Assembly (NCBI GenBank): GCA_004369085.1
Contig: ML210163.1
Coordinates: forward strand, 124,001-188,000
Direction of reading: 5' to 3'
Origin: Coprinopsis marcescibilis
Lineage: Eukaryota > Basidiomycota > Agaricomycetes > Agaricales > Psathyrellaceae
Length of the DNA stretch: 64,000 nucleotides
Shown: positions 57,880-64,000 of the stretch, in pieces
Layout of the letters: each line of letters begins with the position of its first letter
Position numbering within the stretch: the first letter of the stretch is position 1
Position numbers and translations under genes: made by a program
Notes under the pieces: generated by a model
Databases searched by the model: none
What the model was told of the DNA's origin: nothing
What the model saw: the letters and a program-made list of their open reading frames with translations, nothing else

Positions 57880-59050
57880 GGGGGACAAGGCTATCCAAGG
57901 TTTGAAGAGGTTTAAACGTAGCGATTCATCCAGGTTCGCAGTTATGCTTGCTTGGCTCAATCGTTCGTAATCGAGCCGTAGGCTACCTTGAGGAGAGGCA
58001 AAGTTCTTTGTGGGCCACGGCAGTGATTCGCATGGCTCGTAAGCAGGGAGAACATCTTCAACGATGGTGGTCTGCGGATCCTTCCTACTAGCTTTTACAT
58101 TTTCTTCCACCACCGAGGTGATTTCGAGGACATCGACTGGTGTGGCTGCCCTTTGTGAAATGCTTCGAGCTTAAGCAGGTAAATAGCTATACAGACGCAA
58201 CTTCGGCACCGGAGCTACAACTGTGAGATCCTTGTTCTGCTTCTGTGTCTTTATAAATAAAACGTAAGCGACCCTCCTCCTTGTTCCCAGTTTGCGATTA
58301 GTAGATACTAAACTGATCTGAGTAACGTTCTTTGCCTTATTAGATCACAACCAGGACGTGCCTTTTGCCTTAAATCTGATTGCAAGGAATCGTTCCTCTA
58401 TTACGATTGAATCAGAAGGCTATGAGGTCGAAGGAGGCGAACCCGAGTTTGCTGGCTGAGTAGCCCTGTAATGTTATGGGCTGGACTTTCTCGACGCTCA
58501 TCGTATCTGTTGCTTCCAGTAATTTGCGGCACATGGAATACTCGTCTTACTTTTGAATCCGATATACACTCTTGGATCCTAACTCGAAATTGGTTGCAGC
58601 GTTTATGTATTCGAATCCAATTCGGGTCATGAAAGAATCTGGAGGGTCGCTTAACCTGAATCAGAGGTATGCGGGCCGTTCTGATCATCATCGAACCGTC
58701 ATGTCGATGCTGGTTACCTACAAGAACCTGGATCGCCGCTGGGATGCCTGCTTGCGTCCCTTGTTTAGCTCAAGTGCCACTACTGGAAAGGCGGAGGATC
58801 GCCTCAAGGTAATAGCTCATCAGTAAGGAAGACTCGCATTGTGCGATCATCCCGCACCGTTGGCATTCTTGTCTCATAGTACTCTCTTCTAGTTGCAGGT
58901 CAGGCTGCTAATGGCACGACCCGGGCTGAAAATCAAAGCATTGCGGCTTTCATAGTTGATTGAGCCCGAATTCTAGCCTTTACTTGGATTTGACTTCTCA
59001 ATAGGTAACCTGTAGACCCAGATGCCTCATTGGAGGACTTCATTTTGAAT
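57880..59050. repeat. segmental duplication, spacer copy 1
   Basis: This stretch aligns along its length with 62590..63600 at high identity by eye (roughly nine bases in ten), in the same orientation. Copy 2 lacks about 130 bp that copy 1 has near 58580-58720. Neither copy shows an intact gene; the short ORF at 58572-58826 is broken in copy 2. Confidence 0.85.
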
Positions 59051-59424
59051 ATTGATCTTTGTGGCGCTTTCAGCATCACGTTCAACCGGATGGAATCGCA
59101 ATTACCCCAAGGAGATCTGGGAGCTAGTCGAATTTGTTCGTTATGAGGCTGCCGGAGGCGACCACGTTTCCTTATTCTCTCCTACCTTGGTCGTCAGGGA
59201 GTATCGAGCCCTTGCTGACCTTGTCAAGGATCGCAGCGCTTTCTAGGGATGTGAATTAATCGTCGCCCTCAGGCTGAATTATACTCAAAGGTTCTTCTCT
59301 AGTACAAACTTTCCAATATAGCCCCGACACCTTTTCACCAATCCAGAGTCATTTGTAAGCTCATCCGATCTCACAAATTCAACATGGACTCAATTAGCGC
59401 CTTTCGGGCCTTGCAGACACAAAT

Positions 59425-59940
59425 ATGGTCAATTTTTACCTTCTCAAAGCACGAGACAGCACCCAACTCGCAGATGAATTCAAAGCCGAGTGGATTGCCT
59501 TACTTCAGGCTCCGAAACTCGACATAAGCAAGCCACACGGTTTTTCCTCCATAAAATTTATGAGCGCCAGCCAGAACATCCTCTTGCACATGAGCTTTCG
59601 CCCAGGCATCAATGTGATTGTGTTCAACAGCAAGACAAAAGACAGCGCATGGGGCCCAGAGGAACGCATCTCTTTCTTGGGTCGCTCCGGCATGAACCCC
59701 ATCATCGGGGTGTACGGCCACGGCGATCGGTACTAAGTCCTCTTCGACAACGAGACTGATATTTACTACAACAAAAGAATCCACGAGACAGCAACGGTAC
59801 CACAGTATAACGTCGACGCGGGGAAGACTGCTGTTTTTGGGGAAGCGTTGGGGGTGAACACTTATTCCAATTTCGGCGAGTTTTCGCCTGCATTACTGAG
59901 CCCATATGAGTGGAACCTGTCGCGATTCAAGGCGTTTTAA
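59425..59940 (+). pseudogene. galectin (CGL-like), disrupted by an in-frame stop
   Basis: The frame from ATG 59425 to TAA 59938-59940 is galectin-like throughout but is interrupted by a TAA at 59734-59736, after 103 residues. Before the stop, the beta-galactoside binding residues of the family are present: His55, Arg59, Asn in VIVFNSK, and Trp and Glu in AWGPEER. After it, the frame still reads as galectin (DIYYNKRIHE). Fungal galectins of this type are cytoplasmic lectins; the Coprinopsis ones are fruiting-body defence lectins active against nematodes. The TATA position seems degraded (ATATAGCC near 59317), unlike the other two copies. A sequencing error or stop polymorphism is the alternative. 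Confidence 0.8.
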
Positions 59941-60788
59941 CACCACATACTTTGCAGAGGTGCCTATTACCGACAATGTGACCCACAATAGACTTCATTT
60001 GCGATGGGAAGACTCAAATTTAAAGACAGGGTGCTGAGAATTCAACAATAAGCGCCGGCACGGCACATGACTCATGACGTCCGACGATCTTCAATATCCC
60101 GCGACGCTATACCCTTCTATCACCCTCACCATTCATTCTGTGAATTTCTTGAATGTGAGAAGACTCGGTAGAGCAAGCGGCCTCGCCTAGTCGCCGAGTC
60201 TCTCATCGATCTGCCCAAGCTCAGGGGGAAGCATGTGTCGATTCGAAGCAAGAGACGTCTTCGTCACCTCACATTGGCTGTTAGTGATACGCCATATGCT
60301 TCATTAATCCTTAAAATTATTCTTTAGCTTCAATATATTGTGAAAGCTAGTGGTACCTTCTATTCCGGAAGAGCGTTTAATGTTCGGGCGTTGAGCCTAT
60401 TGGAACATCTGCCATCTATTGTGATCCCAACGAGCCAACTCGCCGATGTCCGCTTGGTACAATTTCAACTCGGCGCTTCATCCTCTGGATGGGCAAACGC
60501 CAGGCTGGGTGGCCTGATTTAGGCGGAGGTACCCCTACAATTTGTTTCATACTGTATGTGTCATTTTAAGCGTGGTGCACGTCTCATAACCACGTTTTTT
60601 ATTTATTTCGGTGCTAATAATAGGATCCGAGCGGAAGCTCACTACTAGCAAAGAGTCTTGAGGCTATTTCTTGATATCGTGAGTTCTTGGACTTTTTCTC
60701 GTTCACCATTAATTCACCAGAGAGAGATAATAGGATCCCATTATCCCTAAAACTCATCCGAAAGTGGAATGCACCCCAATTGCTGGGG
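59941..60788. other. intergenic region between galectins
   Basis: The 3' flank of the galectin pseudogene and the upstream region of the intact galectin. A plus ORF at 60340-60522 has no recognisable features. No repeat or RNA gene is seen. Confidence 0.45.
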
Positions 60789-60796
60789 TATAAAAG
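60789..60796 (+). promoter_or_regulatory. TATA box of the intact galectin
   Basis: TATAAAAG lies 134 bp upstream of the ATG at 60923; a second TATAAAAA follows at 60813-60820. Strong TATA boxes fit a highly and conditionally expressed gene. Confidence 0.65.
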
Positions 60797-60922
60797 CAAG
60801 CCCAATACCCCGTATAAAAATCAATCAACAAACCAGTCCGCCAATACAGCAAATTCTCTAGGCAAGTCTTGCACTTGTCGTTACCACACTGGCGACTAAC
60901 CATTCTCATCGTAGCATTCACA

Positions 60923-61405
60923 ATGTTTATCCTCCTCACCGCCAACCAGGTCTCCCAGCTCGGTCAAGACTTCACAAACGAGAACATTCTGCTCGTTCAG
61001 TCCCCCAAGATCACGCTCACCGACACCCAAGCCTGGACAGACTTCAACCTCCTCAGCGCCTCTGAGAATGTTCTTCTCCTCATCAGCATCCGCCCTAAAG
61101 ACAACACCATCGTTTTCAACAGCCGCACCGCGGGCGGACCCTGGGGCCCTGAGGAGCGCGTCCCCCTCGCTGGCCAGCTCGAAGGCAACACCCCCAGCAT
61201 CGCCATTTACGACCACGGTGACCGCTACCAGATCCTTCTCAACCTCAAGACCGTATTGTATTACAACAAGAGACTTCTGGAGAGCGGGGTGGCGTTTGGC
61301 TATGACCAAGACGAAACCAGCGATGTCGCCTTCGGAAATACCCTCGCGCTCGACGTCTACGACTCCCTTGCCGACATCATCCCCAGGTTGTCCGGAAGCA
61401 ACTAA
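60923..61405 (+). CDS. galectin (CGL-like), intact, single exon
   Basis: A 160-residue protein with no signal peptide, as is usual for galectins. I chose ATG 60923 because it gives the family length (about 150) and aligns with the pseudogene's start. The carbohydrate-recognition core reads LLSASENVLLLISIRP, then TIVFNSR, then PWGPEER, IAIYDHGDRYQILLN and LYYNKR. Arg57, Asn66, Trp74 and Glu77 of the sugar site are present, but the position that is His in canonical galectins is Leu53. Sugar specificity may therefore differ from plain beta-galactosides. The gene sits in a galectin cluster formed partly by local duplication and has strong TATA boxes upstream. Confidence 0.92.
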   Translation: MFILLTANQVSQLGQDFTNENILLVQSPKITLTDTQAWTDFNLLSASENVLLLISIRPKDNTIVFNSRTAGGPWGPEERVPLAGQLEGNTPSIAIYDHGDRYQILLNLKTVLYYNKRLLESGVAFGYDQDETSDVAFGNTLALDVYDSLADIIPRLSGSN

Positions 61406-61656
61406 TTCTCGTGATGTTGGTAGGTGTCCCCTCTCTCAACTTCTTGTTGTCGCCAACACTCCCCGCTCAGCAGAATCCTCAATCATCCATCCTTCCACAG
61501 TGCCCCGGGATTGAACTTCCTGTTGTTACTGCTTTACTGTAAAAACCCAAAAAAAAACTTCGCCAAGGACAATACGTGTCTGTAACGCCTGATGTAGCTG
61601 GAATCTGTACCGTCGATAGCTGATGATTGTTCAAGAGTGTCCTGAATACGATGTTG

Positions 61657-62527
61657 ATTGCTGCCTCCTACGTCCGATTTCGGCAAGCGAACTGCAGCAC
61701 TTGCCAGCCTGCGGAAAGATGCAGGTCTGCAGGCCCTGCTACCCTATCTCGTGCGCTGGGTTGCGCAAGGTGTCGCCAGTGCACTCAAAGATGGCGCACA
61801 GTCTGAAACCGATGGGAAATCTGGTCTTGATGGACGTTGTGGGTGCTCATCTTGAGAACAAGACTCTTTTTGTCGAACCATACGTGCGTGCTCTTCATAA
61901 TCCTTGGCTGACATCCTTCTCTAGCTTCACCAACTCCTCCCTTCACTGCTATCGACCCTTTTCCATTCATCACTTCCCCCTACACATGCAACACTCCTCC
62001 GAACATCTGCCGCGCAGACCCTCTCTAGGCTCCTTACCCAACACTCCACTACCTACTCGTCATTATCTCCTCGCATCATGAAGACCCTCCTTCTGGCTCT
62101 GATCTCGGGGGGTAAGAGCAAGGGTACACGAGAAGGTGCCGTTAAAGGGCTGGTTGCGGTCGGCAAAGAAGCCGTCCGCAAGGGTCTCGTAGAAAGCGGC
62201 GGCACCAGAGTCGTCGCCACCGATTGCCACAACTCTAACAGCCGAGAAAGCAATAGCCTCGTTGTTGCGGTTCTGGTGCGTGCCTGTTCCTTTTGGTATT
62301 CGCGCGATTGAACTAAAATCTCACTCCCCGTTTTGCAGGATGCTCTACGAGTCTTGCACCCTTCTAGCGAGACTACGATGACGGGTTCGTTGGATCGCTC
62401 GAATGCGCTGGACTCTGAGGTCTATAATACGCTTACTGACCTCTTGGGCGAGTTCTTTGCGAACAAGGTGGCAAATGACGCTTCTTGGGCTAGGGAAATC
62501 GCCAAGAGCGCCGCCGTCCTATCATGA
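61657..62527 (+). pseudogene. truncated TAF6 copy (3' half)
   Basis: A duplicate of 55274..56047 in the full TAF6 gene. It lacks the histone-fold exons and any start or promoter. It has a 5-nt deletion near 61821 that shifts the frame, and a shortened intron. The downstream part, including the LHQLLPSLLSTLL region and the segment hidden by the gap in the full gene, is still open, and the intron at 62276-62338 keeps its splice sites. The copy therefore seems young. It cannot make a working TFIID subunit. Confidence 0.9.
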
Positions 62528-62589
62528 CCCCAGGCATGCAGTAGTAGCTCGATCCCCCTTTCCACGTTTGATGTATTATATTGCCCTGT

Positions 62590-63600
62590 GCTATCCAAGG
62601 TTTGGAAGAGGTTATCAAACGTAGCGATTCATTCAGGTTCGCGGTTACGCTTGCTCCGCTCAATCGTTTGTAACAGAGTCGTATGCTACCTTGAGGAGAG
62701 GCAAAGTTCTTTGTGGACCACGCCAGTGGTTCGCATGGCCCGTAAGGAGCGACAACATCTTCAGCGATGGTGGCCTGCGGATCCTCCCTACTGACTTTTA
62801 CATTTTCCTCCACCACCGAGGTGATTTCGAGGACATCGACTGATGTGGCTGCCCTTTGTGAAATGCTTCGAGCTTAAGCAGGTAAATAGCTATACAGACA
62901 CAACTTCGGCACCGGAGCTACAACTGTGAGATCCTTGTTCTGCTTCTGTGTCTTTATAAATAAAACGTAAGTGATCTTCCTCCTTGTTCCCAGTTTGCGA
63001 TTAGTAGATGCTAAACTGATCTGAGTAACGTTCTTCGCCTATCACTACCAGGACGTGTCTTTCGCCTTACATCTGATTACAAGGAATCGTTCGTGTATTA
63101 CGATTGAACCAGTACGCTATGAGGTCGAAGGAGGGCGAACCCGAGTTTGCTAGCTGAGTAGCCCTGTAATGTTATGGGCTGAACGTTCTCGATGCTCATC
63201 GTATCTGTTACTTCCAGTCATTTGCGGCGATTGGACTACGGAGGGTCTTACTTTCGAATACGATATACTCTCTCGAAATCGGCTGCAGCATGCCTGCTTG
63301 CATCCCTTGTTTAGCTCAAGCGCCACTACTGGAAAGGCGGGGGATTACCTCAAGGTAATAGCTCATCAATGAGGAAGACTCGCATCGTGCGATCATCCCG
63401 CACCGTTGGAATTCTTGTCTCATAGTACTCTCTTCTAGTTGCAGGTCAGGCTGCTAATGGCACGACCCGGGCTTAAAATCAAGGCATTGCGGCTTTCATA
63501 GTTGACTGAGCCCGAATGCTAGCCTTTACTTGGATTTGACTTCTCAACAGGTAACCTATAGACCCAGATGCCTCATGGGAGGACTCCATTTCGAATAGCA
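62590..63600. repeat. segmental duplication, spacer copy 2
   Basis: Second copy of the spacer at 57880..59050, directly joined to the TAF6 fragment. It lies about 170 bp upstream of the third galectin, just as copy 1 lies upstream of the galectin pseudogene. Confidence 0.85.
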
Positions 63601-63622
63601 TCAAGAGGACTGTAAAGGGCGG

Positions 63623-63630
63623 TATAAAAA
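63623..63630 (+). promoter_or_regulatory. TATA box of the third galectin
   Basis: TATAAAAA within GGGCGGTATAAAAAGG, 149 bp upstream of the ATG at 63772; similar in sequence and spacing to the element of the intact galectin. Confidence 0.65.
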
Positions 63631-63771
63631 GGCCATAACGCTGCGCCTTCTAACCTCAGACCCTTCTTACCCACATTCACCCATTCTCAAGCACTAAGCA
63701 CCTAAAAGGCGAGATTCACATCTCTACGTTTGTACTGTACCGAGCTAACGGACATCCACAGACCTTGAATA

Positions 63772-64000
63772 ATGTCTACGTTCATCAATCTCCAACAAAC
63801 TGTCCCCCTTCCCTTCGCCCTCCGGAACGGCGGTGTTGTCGAATTTCTCTCGCCTGAAGTCAATGCCCAGTCTACAGCGTTGACCAACATCCACCTTCTC
63901 AACGGCAGGGAAGATGTAGCCCTGGTGATTAGCTTCCGCCCAGCCAAGAACACCATCGTCTTCAATTCCAAGACCAGGGATGGCGAATGGGGCCAGGAGC
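63772..64000 (+). CDS. galectin (CGL-like), 3' partial
   Basis: The frame is open from ATG 63772 to the window end (76 codons). The first ~45 residues are divergent (STFINLQQTVPLPFALRNGG). The galectin core then appears: HLLNGREDVALVISFRP, TIVFNSKTRDGEWGQE. Arg, Asn, Trp and Glu of the sugar site are present. The canonical His position is Val, as it is Leu in the middle galectin. The rest of the gene lies outside the window. Confidence 0.88.
   Translation, partial: MSTFINLQQTVPLPFALRNGGVVEFLSPEVNAQSTALTNIHLLNGREDVALVISFRPAKNTIVFNSKTRDGEWGQE

Noticed and set aside
62078..62311. ORF 62078-62311 as a separate small gene
   Set aside because: It is exon 4 of the truncated TAF6 copy reading into its intron.

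Overview
The window reads as nuclear DNA of a mushroom-forming basidiomycete (Agaricomycetes). The signs are many GT-AG introns of about 50-60 nt, a NACHT NTPase of the NWD2 type, a DUF6699 protein, and cytoplasmic galectins that resemble the Coprinopsis CGL lectins. All gene models come from reading splice sites and frame by eye. Every multi-exon model given with full exon coordinates closes in frame, except TAF6, whose frame cannot be checked across a run of Ns, and the unresolved locus at 35.4-38.4 kb.

Left part (1-18.6 kb): the 3' end of a C2H2 zinc-finger gene; an unrecognised coiled-coil protein (minus); a large proline-rich RING-finger ubiquitin ligase (plus); about 4.8 kb without a recognisable gene; a six-exon DUF6699 protein (minus); about 2.8 kb of apparent intergenic DNA; and a NACHT NTPase without WD40 repeats (minus).

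Middle part (19-44.4 kb), mostly conserved housekeeping genes: NOP56 (box C/D snoRNP), an importin-7/8-type karyopherin in 18 exons, ARP6 (SWR1/INO80-type remodelling, minus), a TANGO2/NRDE protein, a Zn(II)2Cys6 transcription factor (minus), an unresolved multi-exon locus (minus, 35.4-38.4 kb), a base-exchange (PTDSS-type) phosphatidylserine synthase, and KIN17.

Right part (46-64 kb): a membrane-anchored GH5 exo-beta-1,3-glucanase in 22 exons with several microexons, a GNAT acetyltransferase (minus), a secreted Ser/Thr/Pro-rich repeat protein (minus), TAF6, and then a galectin cluster. The cluster holds a galectin pseudogene with one in-frame stop, an intact galectin, and a third galectin cut by the window end. 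It carries a tandem segmental duplication: the 3' half of TAF6 plus about 1 kb of spacer recurs about 6 kb further on, just upstream of the third galectin. An assembly gap (25 Ns) lies inside TAF6, and the second copy suggests that about 138 nt are missing there. A 1.8 kb segment with a small membrane-protein gene is present only in the first copy.

No tRNA, rRNA, CRISPR array or intact transposon was recognised. The most interesting signals are the TAF6/galectin duplication, the base-exchange phosphatidylserine synthase with a 15-nt exon coding its signature motif, the microexon-rich glucanase, and at least three introns with GC-AG ends.
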